Source: Aquabacterium parvum | GTDB lineage: Bacteria; Pseudomonadota; Gammaproteobacteria; Burkholderiales; Burkholderiaceae_C | Assembly: GCF_001447195.1 (NCBI RefSeq) | Contig: NZ_LFRI01000144.1 | Coordinates: 103,589 to 167,588 of the forward strand | Direction: 5' to 3' | DNA: 64,000 bases | Part shown: positions 38,294-48,721 of the stretch, piece by piece | Numbering within the stretch: position 1 is the first letter of the stretch | Layout: every line of letters starts with the position of its first letter | Translations under genes and position numbers: made by a program | The notes under the pieces: generated by a model | Databases searched by the model: none | Told to the model about the DNA's origin: nothing | Seen by the model: only the letters and a program-made list of their open reading frames with translations

Positions 38294-39154
38294 ATGTCGC
38301 CATCGGCACCCAAAATGCCAAGAACCTCCAGAGCGTCCAAGCCGCCTGACACCCCTGTGGCCTTGCAAGGCCGCCTGGAACTGATCAGCGGTGGCGCCAC
38401 CCTGCTGGCCGATGCCCGCATCCGCCTGCTCGAAGCCATTGACGAGCAGGGCTCGATCTCCCGGGCGGCGCCCCTGGTGCCGCTCTCCTACAAGGGGGCC
38501 TGGGACGCGATCGAGGCGATGAACAACCTGTCCACCGAGTCGCTCGTCGAGCGGTCTACGGGTGGTCGCCATGGTGGTGGCGCGGTCCTCACAGCGCATG
38601 GCCGGCGCATGGTCGAGCTCTACCGTGCGATGGAAGGCGAGTGCCAGCTCGCTCTGGCGCGCCTGCTGTCACGTGGCATGGAAGGCGCCGATTCGGACGC
38701 CGGGGCGTTCGCCTGCTTCCTGCGCAACATGGCCCTGCGCACGAGCGCCCGCAACCAGTTTCTGTGCACGGTGGTCTCGCTGGAGCCGACCGATGTCGAT
38801 GTGTTGCTGCACCTCAGCCTGGATGGCGATCAGCCCCTGTCGGTGCTCGTGACGCAAGCGTCCGTCGAGCGCCTGGGCATCCGCGAAGGCATGTCGCTGA
38901 TGGTGCTCGTCAAGGCATCCGCCGTCGGGCTGGGGCGTCGAGCCCCCGTCGCGCGCAGCGACCAGAACACCTTGTGGGGAACGGTCACCGGGATCATCGA
39001 AGGCGCACAGCGCTGCGAGGTCACCGTGCAGGTGGGCGCCCATCGTTTCATCACCGCCGTGCTGACGGCCAGCGATGCGCAACGCGTGCAACCCGAAGTG
39101 GGTGAGCGGCTGTGCGCGCTTTTCTCGCCTTCGTCCCCGCTTGTCTCACTCTGA
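38294..39154 (+). CDS. modE: Molybdate-responsive regulator ModE
   Basis: The 286-residue regulator has an N-terminal winged HTH (ADARIRLLEAIDEQGSISRA, then SYKGAWDAIEAMNNL, with the STGGRHGGGAVLT wing) and two C-terminal Mop/TOBE domains (ARNQFLCTVVSLEPTDVDVL and SDQNTLWGTVTGIIEGAQRC) that bind molybdate. A ModE operator directly precedes it, implying autoregulation. modA follows after 21 bp, so the order is modE-modA-modB-modC. The N-terminal 25 residues are variable, and a start at a later Met is possible. Confidence 0.93.
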   Translation: MSPSAPKMPRTSRASKPPDTPVALQGRLELISGGATLLADARIRLLEAIDEQGSISRAAPLVPLSYKGAWDAIEAMNNLSTESLVERSTGGRHGGGAVLTAHGRRMVELYRAMEGECQLALARLLSRGMEGADSDAGAFACFLRNMALRTSARNQFLCTVVSLEPTDVDVLLHLSLDGDQPLSVLVTQASVERLGIREGMSLMVLVKASAVGLGRRAPVARSDQNTLWGTVTGIIEGAQRCEVTVQVGAHRFITAVLTASDAQRVQPEVGERLCALFSPSSPLVSL

Positions 39155-40634
<1,480 letters not shown>

Positions 40635-40638
<4 letters not shown>

Positions 40639-41807
40639 GCCAGTCCGCTGCCTCCACCCGTCGCCTGTCGCCCATGACCCCAGCGAGCGATGCCGGGCAG
40701 GCGCCGGCCATCGAGGCCCGCCTGCGCTTGAGCCGGCCGGGCTTTGCCCTGGACGTGAACCTGAAGCTGCCCGGACAAGGCATCTCCGTGTTGCTGGGCC
40801 CATCGGGGTGCGGCAAGACCACCGTGCTGCGCTGCCTGGCTGGCCTGGAGCAGGCGCAGGGCAGCGTGAGCGTGGCGGGCCAGGCCTGGCAGGACGATGA
40901 ACGCAGGTGGCACCTGCCCACCCACCGCCGTCCCCTGGGCATGGTCTTTCAGGAGGCCAGCCTGTTTGCACACCTGTCGGTCCAGGACAACCTGCTGTAC
41001 GGCTTTCGGCGCATCCCGCTTGCGCAACGGCGCATCCAGCCCGATCAAGCCATCGCCTTGCTGGGCATCGGCCACCTGATGGACCGATCGTCGGCGGGCT
41101 TGTCAGGCGGCGAACGGCAGCGTGTGGCCATTGCCCGGGCGCTGCTGACCAGCCCGGACTTGTTGCTGATGGACGAGCCCCTGTCGGCGCTCGATGCGGC
41201 CCGCAAGGCAGAGGTGCTGCCCTACCTTGCGAGCTTGAGTGACAGCGGTGTGCCCATCGTTTACGTGACCCATTCCTTGGACGAGGCCGCTCGCCTGGCC
41301 GACCACCTGGTGTTGCTGCGCGAAGGGCGCGTTGAAATGGCGGGCGCGGCCGATGAAGTCATGGCGCGGCCAGACTGCCCTCTAGCGCGCTTCGACGATG
41401 CTTGCGCCATCCTCCATGCCACCGTGGTCGAGCGGGAGCCAGAGCCCGGTCTGTCCAGGCTGAGGCTGGGTTGCATCAACGGCGGTGGCGATGGCCAGTC
41501 GGGCGCGGAGCTTTGGGTGGGCGGCTGCACCGGCGCCATCGGCGAGAGGGTGCGGGTGAGGGTGCTGGCGCGCGACGTCAGCGTGGCACTCAGCCAACCG
41601 GTGGACAGCAGCATCCTCAACATCCTGCCCGCCACGGTGGATGCGCTGCACGACGAAGATGCCGCCAGCGTGATGCTGCGGCTGACGCTGAGCGATGGCA
41701 GCGCTTTGCTGGCTCGCCTGACGCGGCGATCGGTGGTCGCCCTGAGCTTGAGGCCCGGTCTGGCCGTGCATGCGCAGATCAAGGGGGCTGCCTTGCTGCG
41801 GGGTTGA
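40635..41807 (+). CDS. modC: Molybdate import ATPase ModC
   Basis: The 390-residue ABC ATPase has Walker A LLGPSGCGKTTVLRC, Q-loop MVFQEASLFAHLSV, signature LSGGERQRVAIARALL, Walker B LLLMDEPLSALD and switch His in YVTHSLDEA. A C-terminal Mop domain follows (SSILNILPATVDALHDEDAA and onward), as in true ModC. It has a 25-residue N-terminal extension before the ATPase fold. It ends the modEABC operon. Confidence 0.95.
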
Positions 41808-42005
41808 GAGGCTGACAGGCTGAGGAGCATTTCACGATCTTTGCGGGTTTGTCCGCCGTTCATGTTGGTGCCGGCGGATTCGGTCTAACCCTGGTTCTGG
41901 TCGCTCGGGCCAATTGGTGGCCGTTCAAGCAAATGCATTCAAGAGGTCGGCGGCAGAAACTGTTTTCACGACAGGCCACTGCCAGTCATAAACCCGGAGA
42001 CCAAG

Positions 42006-43328
42006 ATGCGATTTCGCCTGAGCAAACAAAGCCTGCTGCTGAGCGCAGCACAAGCCGCCGTCACCGCACTCATGCTGCCGAGCATGGCGAGCGCGGCCAC
42101 GCCCGACCCCTTCTACCAGTACACCGGCAGCACCCCATTGGCCGACATCGCGCCGGGCACCGTCCTCAAGAGCCGCACGATCTCGGTCTACATCGCCGGC
42201 ATCAAGACCTCGATGCAGGCCACCCAGCTCGTGTACCGCTCGACCGACGCCAAGCTGCGCCCGACCTCCAACGTGACCACCATCTTCGCGCCCGACTGCG
42301 CCAAGGTCAGTTGCGCGAACAAGAACAAGGTCATTTCGTATCAGTCGTTCTACGACTCGCTGAACCCGGAGGACGGCCCTTCGCGTGCCTACGCTGGCGG
42401 CAAGCGCCTGCCTGACCTCTTGCCTGCCGTCGAGACCGTGCTGTTCGGCACCTACGTCAAGAAGGGCTACACCGTTGTCATCTCCGACACGGAAGGTCAG
42501 GGCGCGAACTTCGCTGCGGGCCCCGAGTACGGCTACAACACGCTGGATTCGATCCGCGCGACCTTCAACGCTCCCCAGATCGGCCTGGGCCGCGATGCCA
42601 AGGTCGTGATGATGGGCTATTCGGGCGGTGCCATCGCCACGGAGTGGGCGGCCGAGCTGGCACCCAGCTACGCCCCCGACCTCAAGCCCAACCTGATCGG
42701 CGCGGCCTTCGGCGGCACGCTGGTGAGCCCCGAGCACAACCTGACCTACGTCGAAGGCACGCCCATCTGGGGCGGTGTGCTGCCGATGGCGGTCATTGGC
42801 GTCTCGCGCTCCTATGACATCGACATCCAGAAGTACCTGACCCCGCGCGGCCTGGAGGTCTACAACAAGATGCAAAAGGCATCGATCGCCTATGTGCTGG
42901 GTCAGTACAGCCGGGTGACCTGGAAAGACCTGGTCAAGCCCGAGTTCCAGGATCGCACCAAGATCAAGGAATACGTGGAAGCGGTCAACAAGGTCATCAT
43001 GGGCACCGGCGGCACGCCCGAGATCCCGCTGCAGATCGGTCAAGGCACCGGCGGCATCTGGGAAGGCACCAAGCCCTCTCCGGTTTGGGGTGCCGGTGAT
43101 GGCGTGATGCTGGCGGGTGACGTCCGCACGCTGGCTCGCCAGTACTGCGCTCAAGGTGTGCCCGTTCAGCACAAGGAATGGGGCACCAGCCACTTCACCA
43201 CCATGCTGAACTGGCTGCCCTGGGCCACCTCCTGGATCGACGACCGATTCGCTGGCAAGGCCGCGCCCCAGAACTGCTCCAGCATCGCTGTGGGCAATCC
43301 GCTGACGCCCCTCGTCTACAAGCCCTGA
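42006..43328 (+). CDS. Secretory lipase (LIP family)
   Basis: The 440-residue exported hydrolase has a signal peptide (residues about 1-30, cut after ASA) and a LIP-type core: GYTVVISDTEGQGANFAAGP, then nucleophile elbow MMGYSGGAIATEW with Ser206. The Asp/His part of the triad is probably in HKEWGTSHFTTML near the end. The family includes secreted triacylglycerol lipases of yeasts and actinobacteria. A GGAG site precedes the ATG. A rho-independent terminator follows at 43363. The roughly 200 bp upstream to modC show no other feature. Confidence 0.87.
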   Translation: MRFRLSKQSLLLSAAQAAVTALMLPSMASAATPDPFYQYTGSTPLADIAPGTVLKSRTISVYIAGIKTSMQATQLVYRSTDAKLRPTSNVTTIFAPDCAKVSCANKNKVISYQSFYDSLNPEDGPSRAYAGGKRLPDLLPAVETVLFGTYVKKGYTVVISDTEGQGANFAAGPEYGYNTLDSIRATFNAPQIGLGRDAKVVMMGYSGGAIATEWAAELAPSYAPDLKPNLIGAAFGGTLVSPEHNLTYVEGTPIWGGVLPMAVIGVSRSYDIDIQKYLTPRGLEVYNKMQKASIAYVLGQYSRVTWKDLVKPEFQDRTKIKEYVEAVNKVIMGTGGTPEIPLQIGQGTGGIWEGTKPSPVWGAGDGVMLAGDVRTLARQYCAQGVPVQHKEWGTSHFTTMLNWLPWATSWIDDRFAGKAAPQNCSSIAVGNPLTPLVYKP

Positions 43329-43362
43329 CGTGAGCAGCGGCTGAGGCCGCACACCAGGTGAC

Positions 43363-43395
43363 AAGGCCAGCGCGTGCAGACGCGCTGGCCTTTCT
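43363..43395. terminator. Rho-independent terminator between convergent lipase and TetR genes
   Basis: A GGCCAGCGCG/CGCGCTGGCC stem with loop TGCAGA is followed by TTTCT on the plus strand and preceded by AA, so it mainly ends the lipase transcript. It abuts the TetR stop codon at 43395. Confidence 0.85.
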
Positions 43396-44057
43396 CATTT
43401 CGTTGAGCGGTTTGCGGGGGCGGTTTTTCGAGGCGCTGCGCGCCGAAAGCCATCGACCAGGGCGTCGAGCGTGGCCTGCAGCTCCCGCCGTGCTGAGCGT
43501 GGGCCCACGCCCCATTGCACCAGTTGCCCGTCCACGTGCATGCGTGCCATGCCGTAGACGGTGCTGCGCAGCATCAGCGCCAGGCGATCGGCTGCCACAT
43601 TGTCTTGAAGGTCGCCTTCAAGCTGCGCTTGCTTGACGAGTGAAACGGTGCGGTCCCGCACCGCCTGGAAGTGCGCTTGCAGCGATGGCGAGGCGTTGAA
43701 GTCATACAAGCGCCGCGCCGACACCAGCCTGAACGAAGTCGGGTTTTGCAACGCCCAGGCCAGGAAGCTGTGCCCCATGGTGCGCAGCCGCTCGATGGCT
43801 GAGGCTGGCGCGCGATGCAGGTCGCGATCGACCATCAACCTCAGGCGCACGGTGGCCTCTTCGGCGATGGCGGTCATCAAGGCGGCGTGATCGGCGAAGT
43901 GCCGGAATGGCGCCCCCGAGGACACGCCGATGCGCCTTGCCACTTCTCGCAAGCTGACGCGTTCGTCGCCTGACTCCTCTGCCAGCAGCAAGGCGGTGTC
44001 GATGACGGCTTGGCGGAGGTTGCCGTGGTGGTATCGCTTCGGGCGGTTGTCTGGCAT
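43395..44057 (-). CDS. TetR/AcrR-family regulator
   Basis: The 220-residue regulator has an N-terminal TetR HTH (HHGNLRQAVIDTALLLAEES, VSLREVARRIGVSSGAPFRH, then FADHAALMTAIAEEA) and a helical ligand domain with a WHG-like C-terminus (TLDALVDGFRRAAP). It is convergent with the secretory lipase and divergent from the ferric-reductase-like gene at 44165, which is its most likely neighbour target. Ligand unknown. Confidence 0.93.
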   Translation of the reverse strand: MPDNRPKRYHHGNLRQAVIDTALLLAEESGDERVSLREVARRIGVSSGAPFRHFADHAALMTAIAEEATVRLRLMVDRDLHRAPASAIERLRTMGHSFLAWALQNPTSFRLVSARRLYDFNASPSLQAHFQAVRDRTVSLVKQAQLEGDLQDNVAADRLALMLRSTVYGMARMHVDGQLVQWGVGPRSARRELQATLDALVDGFRRAAPRKTAPANRSTK

Positions 44058-44164
44058 GGCAAGGCGGGTGGATGAATGTCAATGTAAGCAGTGTGCATTC
44101 TGGCTTCTCGTTGAACCCCGTTGCGGTCAGGATGTCAGCCATCGTCACCCACACTTGAACAGCC

Positions 44165-44809
44165 ATGCCGGATTCATCGCCACCCGCCTCCCGTCAACGG
44201 TCACGGGGCTCAGCTGCCTCGCCCTGGCGCCTGTGGGCCTGGGGGACGGTGTCGCTCGCGCTGCTGACCGTGTCCATGTTGCTGGCGCAGCCTGATGCAG
44301 AGGGCGCGCGCAGGCTCATCCGGCTGACGGCTCGGCTGTCGCTGGTGCTGTTCCTGCTGGCCTTTGTCGCCTCGGCGTGGTGGCGCCGTTGGCCTGGTGC
44401 CATGAGTGCTGCGCTGATGCGGCACCGTCGGCAGGTGGGCTTGTTGTTCGCCACGTCGCACGCGTGTCACGCTGTGGGCATTGCCTGCCTGGCGATGTGG
44501 GCTGAACCCGCGTTGTGGGCGGAGCTCACGCCTCAGCTCAGTCGTTGGCTCGGTGGCGCGGGTTACGTGGCCGTGGCGCTGATGGCGTTGACATCCTTTG
44601 ACGCAGCGGTGCACAAGTTGGGACGCGCGCGCTGGCAGGCCTTGCACCGAGTGTGTGGCCACGTCATCTGGCTGGTGTTCGTGCTGTCTTGCCTCAAGCG
44701 GGTGGGGGCTGCGCCGGTTTACGCTTTGCCCTTGCTGCTCCTGGTGGGCGCGATGCTCTTGCGGCAGTGGCCGTTGCGCCGCGAGGAGGCGCTCAGGCCG
44801 CTCCCTTGA
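44165..44809 (+). CDS. Ferric-reductase-like transmembrane protein
   Basis: The 214-residue protein has about six helices. Several His residues are placed for haem binding (LFATSHACHAVGIACLAMWA and WQALHRVCGHVIWLVFVLSC), as in the ferric-reductase-like/MsrQ membrane domain. No cytosolic FAD/NAD domain is attached, so electrons must come from the quinone pool or another protein. Its last 17 bp overlap the convergent TPR-like gene. Confidence 0.8.
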   Translation: MPDSSPPASRQRSRGSAASPWRLWAWGTVSLALLTVSMLLAQPDAEGARRLIRLTARLSLVLFLLAFVASAWWRRWPGAMSAALMRHRRQVGLLFATSHACHAVGIACLAMWAEPALWAELTPQLSRWLGGAGYVAVALMALTSFDAAVHKLGRARWQALHRVCGHVIWLVFVLSCLKRVGAAPVYALPLLLLVGAMLLRQWPLRREEALRPLP

Positions 44810-45284
44810 GCAGGGCGTCGATCACGCCAGCGCCGGTGCCCCCGGTGGGATCGAGCTCCTGAACCTTGCGCAGGTAGGCCCGGGCGCCCAACGCGTCGCG
44901 CCGCCGAAGGCGGATGAAGGCCAGTGCCTTGAGCGTGAAAAGCCAAAAGCGCGCGGGTCCAGGCGATTGAAAATCGGCCATGCCCGCGTCCACTTGTTGC
45001 CAGGTGCCTGGCAAACCTGCTTGCATGGCCGCCACGTCCAGGCCTTTGAGCGCGGCGAACTCGGCCTGGGCTGTGTCACCGTGCCGAGCGTGGCACTTGT
45101 AGAGAAGGTAGTACAGCGCCGGGCAGTCTGGTGCGCAGACCTGGGCCGTCCACAGCAGGGCCAGTGCGCGCTGGGGGTTGGGCTCCTGGCGTGCTTCGTC
45201 GACCAGGTGGCGCACCTGTGGCGGCACCTCACCGCCGAAGAGCTCGTTGGACGATTCGCCGGTGAACAGGTTCACTTGGCCCAC
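44793..45284 (-). CDS. TPR-like protein of the nif/fix-type locus
   Basis: The 163-residue soluble protein has TPR-like helices (PQRALALLWTAQVCAPDCPA, LYYLLYKCHARHGDTAQAEF, and RRDALGARAYLRKVQELDPT). Similar small TPR proteins lie beside fixABCX/ferredoxin genes in diazotrophs, to my knowledge without a proven role. It is the last gene of the minus-strand Fe-S operon, 4 bp after the ferredoxin gene. Confidence 0.75.
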   Translation of the reverse strand: MGQVNLFTGESSNELFGGEVPPQVRHLVDEARQEPNPQRALALLWTAQVCAPDCPALYYLLYKCHARHGDTAQAEFAALKGLDVAAMQAGLPGTWQQVDAGMADFQSPGPARFWLFTLKALAFIRLRRRDALGARAYLRKVQELDPTGGTGAGVIDALLKGAA

Positions 45285-45288
45285 CCGA

Positions 45289-45612
45289 TCACCAGGTGCC
45301 GGCCGAGGCGGCCAGCCGGGTCACGACTTCGCCGCCCAGCAGGTGCTTCTCGAAGATCTCGGGCACGTCTTCCGGCTTGACCCGGCTGTAGAGCACGCTG
45401 TCGGGGAAGACGACGACGTTGACGCCGCCATCGCATGGCCCCAGGCAGCCCGAGTAGGTCACGCCCACCTGGTCATAGGCTTGCCTGGCCTGCAGTTGCT
45501 GCCAGAAGGCCTGCAGCACGGCCTGGCTGCCTTGCGCGGCGCAACAACCGCGCGGGTGCCCAGGCGGGCGCTGTTGTGAGCAGACGAAGACGCTGCGTTC
45601 AGGTCGGGACAT
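45289..45612 (-). CDS. Thioredoxin-like [2Fe-2S] ferredoxin
   Basis: The 107-residue protein starts MSRPERSVFVCSQQRPPGHP and has the cysteine pattern of thioredoxin-fold ferredoxins (first Cys in FVC, a Cys pair in GCC, then SGCLGPCDGGVNVVVFP). Such proteins occur in nif clusters and near NADH-oxidising complexes. It lies between fixX and the TPR-like gene on one transcript. The start at 45612 excludes a longer reading that runs back into fixX. Confidence 0.86.
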   Translation of the reverse strand: MSRPERSVFVCSQQRPPGHPRGCCAAQGSQAVLQAFWQQLQARQAYDQVGVTYSGCLGPCDGGVNVVVFPDSVLYSRVKPEDVPEIFEKHLLGGEVVTRLAASAGTW

Positions 45613-45629
45613 GGGGGCTCCAGCGGCTT

Positions 45630-45929
45630 TCAGCCGAACGTGAAAAGGATGCCGTGGCCGCCGCGCGGGTACTCCCAGGCGACGTTGGCATGCTCTGAAC
45701 AAATGATCCGGCAGCTGCCACATTCCAGGCAGCCATCGGTGATGAGGGTCACGGAACCATTGCCCTCGGCCTTGTAGCAACTGGCCGGGCAGACGAAGGT
45801 GCAGCTGCGGTCCTGGCAGGTGCTGCGGCAGACCTCGGCATCCTTGATCTGTATGTGGGGGCGGCCGGCATCGACCTTGTAGCGGTTCTGAAAGAGCTTG
45901 TCTTCCACGTTGACGGAGATGGGGGTCAT
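45630..45929 (-). CDS. fixX: Ferredoxin-like protein FixX
   Basis: The 99-residue protein carries Cys clusters for a [4Fe-4S] centre (EVCRSTCQDRSCTFVCPASC and DGCLECGSCRIICSEHANV) and the FixX C-terminus WEYPRGGHGILFTFG. FixX normally passes electrons with FixC to the quinone/ferredoxin pool in the FixABCX complex that feeds nitrogenase. Here it is intact, but FixC is reduced to a C-terminal piece fused to HscA, and FixA and FixB are absent from the window. Confidence 0.93.
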   Translation of the reverse strand: MTPISVNVEDKLFQNRYKVDAGRPHIQIKDAEVCRSTCQDRSCTFVCPASCYKAEGNGSVTLITDGCLECGSCRIICSEHANVAWEYPRGGHGILFTFG

Positions 45930-45985
45930 GTCGAGGGCTCCTGTCGTGTCGTCGTCAGGTTGGGGTCAGCGCGTGGCAGTGCGGA

Positions 45986-47449
45986 TCAGCGGAAAGCGCG
46001 CCAGAGCTTGAAGGCGTCGCCCACCAGGCCGGTGAAGCTGCGCGCCGCCCGGAAGCTCGAGAACACCTCGCGCTCCTTGGTCTTCTTGTCGACGTTGTCG
46101 ACCGTGACCATGGTGCGCGCTGCCTTGTTGAGCAGCTCGGGGTAGGTGGTGAAGAACTGCGGGTTCTCGTGGAAGACCTTGGGCATGTCGCGGTACTTCT
46201 TGAGGTCCTTCATGACGAAGGATTCGTCGAGTGCCTTCTGGTAGGCCTTGAGCGTGGCTTCGTTGAGCGTCTTGCCGGCGGCCTTGGCATTGATCACGGT
46301 CTCGGCGGCCAGGCGGCCGGTGGTCATGGCCAGGTTGGAGCCCTCGCGGTGCACGGCGTTGACGAAGCCACCCGAGTCACCGACGATCATCCAGCCGTTG
46401 CCATGCACCTTGGGGACGGCAAAGAAGCCGCCTTCGGGGATCAGGTGAGCGCAGTACTCTTTCATCTCTCCGCCTTCGATCAGCGGTGCCACGGATGGGT
46501 GGCGCTTGAGGTTCTCCAGCAGCTGGTAAGGCGAGGTCTTGTTTTCGTTCTTCTTGAAGTCCGAGAGCATGCAGCCGATGCCGATGGTGTCTTCGAGTGT
46601 GATCTGCGCGTCCTTGATCGCCCGCTTGGTGGCGCTGAGCGTGCGCTGCACCAGCGGCCTGACCAGCTCGCCGAAGGCCTCGCCCGTCAGGGTCTGGCCG
46701 CACACGTCCACGGCGTCGAAGGATGAGAGCGCCTCCTTGGCCGCGCGGGCACTGATGAGCAGGTGCTGCTGCGTGATGGCGTCCAGAGCGGGCCAGTCCA
46801 GGCCCTGCTGGTCGGCCAGCCAAAGCGCCACGCTGCGGTCGAAATCGTCGCCGCCCAGGGCCGAGTCCCCGCCCGTCGAGCAGACCTCGAAGACCCCCTG
46901 GCTCAAGCGCAGCACCTGCAGGCCTGCGAGCCTGGCGGCGTCTTTCGTGGCTTGGCGCTGCGCGTCGTCGAAGTAGGCCGGCACGGTGATGACCACGCCG
47001 GTGAGCTCACCGCCCAGCGAGCCTTCCGCCCTGGCCCGCAGGCTTCGCAGGATGTCGGCCGACACCTCCACCGGTGAGCGCAGGCCGGCCGCCGTCTGCA
47101 CACCCACCATGCCGGGCTGCTCGACGATGGCGTAAGGCGGCCTGCCGGCGCGGACCACGTCGGCGTGGCTGCGCCCCATCAGTCGCTTGATGGAGGCGAT
47201 GGTGTTGAGGGGGTCTTGTGCCTGGCGGGCCACGGCGTCGGCCCCGACGATGGGCGGCTCGTCTGGCGCGCGGTAATGCACCACCGACGGCAACAGCACC
47301 CGTCCTTGCTCGTCGGGCAGGGCCCGGGGCAAGGCGCTGCTCACGCTGGCCACCAGCGAGTGGGTGGTGCCCAGGTCGATGCCGGCGGCGAGCCGGTGCT
47401 GGTGCGGGGCGGCGCTCTGGCCGGGTTCGGCGATCTGCAGCAGCGCCAT
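45986..47449 (-). pseudogene. In-frame chimera: N-terminal HscA-type Hsp70 joined to C-terminal FixC
   Basis: One open frame of 487 residues. Residues 1-280 read as HscA (MALLQIAEPGQ, AAGIDLGTTHSLVASV, ITVPAYFDDAQRQATKDAAR, TGGDSALGGDDFDR). From about residue 285 it becomes FixC (TIGIGCMLSDFKKNENK, HLIPEGGFFAVPKVHGNGWM, VGDSGGFVNAVHREGSNLAM). The Hsp70 substrate-binding domain and the FixC FAD-binding N-terminus are missing. Within HscA, LQVLRL runs straight into SQGVFEV, so about 38 residues with the NEPTAAA and DLGGGT phosphate motifs are also lost. Neither activity can be expected. The frame is open throughout, so a product may still be made. Confidence 0.88.
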
Positions 47450-47468
47450 GGCGTGCCCCTTGTTGAGT

Positions 47469-47792
47469 TCAGACAGCGAAGCTTTCGCCACAGCCGCAGT
47501 TGGCCTTGGCGTTCGGGTTGTGGAACTTGAATCCCTCGTTGAGCCCTTCGCGAACGAAGTCCAGCTCGGTGCCATCGAGGAAGGGCAGGCTGCGTGCGTC
47601 CACCAACAGCTTCAGGCCATGGCTGTCGAACACCTGGTCCTCGGGCAGGGCCTCGTCGGCGAACTCGATGGCATATGCCAGGCCCGAGCAGCCGCTGGTC
47701 TTGACGGCCAGGCGCAGGCCCACGCCCTTGCTGCGCTTGTTCAGCGATCTCTCGATGTGGCGGGCGGCGTTGTCGGTCAGGGTGACGGCCAT
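47469..47792 (-). CDS. iscA: A-type Fe-S carrier, IscA
   Basis: The 107-residue protein has the three A-type cysteines (SGCSGLAY and ANCGCGESF) and the usual IscA length and start [14 protein letters not shown]. It carries Fe-S clusters from IscU to target proteins. It lies 10 bp from the second A-type carrier and 19 bp before the chimera on one transcript. Confidence 0.93.
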   Translation of the reverse strand: MAVTLTDNAARHIERSLNKRSKGVGLRLAVKTSGCSGLAYAIEFADEALPEDQVFDSHGLKLLVDARSLPFLDGTELDFVREGLNEGFKFHNPNAKANCGCGESFAV

Positions 47793-47802
47793 TTGGTCCT
47801 CC

Positions 47803-48177
47803 TCACATCGAGAACGAGCTGCCGCAGCCACAGGTGGTCTGCGCGTTCGGGTTGTGGATGACGAAGCGCGAGCCTTCCAGGCCGTCCTCGTAGTCGATGT
47901 CGGCACCCAGCAGGTACTGCATGCTCATCATGTCGACCACCATGCTCACGCCGTCCTTGTCGATGCGGGTGTCGTCTTCGTTGACCTGGTCGTCGAAGGC
48001 GAAGCCGTAAGAGAAGCCCGAGCAGCCCCCACCCGTCACGTACAGACGCAGTTTGAGTTGAGGGTTTCCTTCATCGGCGATGAGTTCGGCCACCTTCGCG
48101 GCCGCAGCACTGCTGAACTGAATGGGCGCGGCCGGGGGCGGTGCGGCCGTGGTGGGGGTGAGGGTGGTGGTGTCCAT
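47803..48177 (-). CDS. A-type Fe-S carrier, ErpA/NifIscA-like
   Basis: The 124-residue protein has an ErpA-type core ([20 protein letters not shown], then [20 protein letters not shown] and [11 protein letters not shown]) after a Pro/Ala/Thr-rich N-terminal extension of about 20 residues. It is the second A-type carrier of this operon. Such doublets with an iscS/iscU pair fit Fe-S supply for a metalloenzyme of high demand such as nitrogenase. Confidence 0.92.
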   Translation of the reverse strand: MDTTTLTPTTAAPPPAAPIQFSSAAAAKVAELIADEGNPQLKLRLYVTGGGCSGFSYGFAFDDQVNEDDTRIDKDGVSMVVDMMSMQYLLGADIDYEDGLEGSRFVIHNPNAQTTCGCGSSFSM

Positions 48178-48226
48178 GGCGGCTCCTTCGTGGAAGATCG
48201 GTGGGACGGTGGGGGGAAGTCGGTGG

Positions 48227-48673
48227 TCAGGAGGGTTGGCAGGCGGTTTGCTCGGGCAGCGTCACGCTTGTGGCGCCGAGCGTTGCCGGGTCGGCCAGGC
48301 GCGATCGGTAGTCGGCCACGGCGGCCTTGATCGCGTCTTCGGCCAGGATGGAGCAGTGGATCTTCACGGGCGGCAGGGCCAGCTCCTCCGCGATCTGCGT
48401 GTTCTGAATGGCCAGTGCTTCGTTGAGCGTTTTGCCGCGCACCCACTCGGTCACCAGCGAACTCGACGCAATCGCCGAGCCGCAGCCGTAGGTCTTGAAG
48501 CGCGCGTCTTCGATCACGCCCGTGGCGGGGTTGACCTTGATCTGCAGCTTCATGACGTCGCCGCATGCGGGGGCGCCCACCATGCCGGTGGCCACGCCTT
48601 CTTCGTCGGCCGAGAAGGAGCCGACGTTGCGGGGGTTCTCGTAGTGGTCGATGACTTTGTCGCTGTAGGCCAT
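48227..48673 (-). CDS. iscU: Fe-S scaffold IscU
   Basis: The 148-residue scaffold has all three cluster cysteines ([34 protein letters not shown]) and the start [20 protein letters not shown]. The usual HscA-recognition site LPPVK is present (ALPPVKIHC), which is notable because the HscA gene of this operon is broken. The C-terminus is about 20 residues longer than E. coli IscU. Confidence 0.95.
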   Translation of the reverse strand: MAYSDKVIDHYENPRNVGSFSADEEGVATGMVGAPACGDVMKLQIKVNPATGVIEDARFKTYGCGSAIASSSLVTEWVRGKTLNEALAIQNTQIAEELALPPVKIHCSILAEDAIKAAVADYRSRLADPATLGATSVTLPEQTACQPS

Positions 48674-48721
48674 GTTGGGGCTCCGGTGGTTCGATGTTCG
48701 TGGGGTGGTGCAGCGCTGCTG

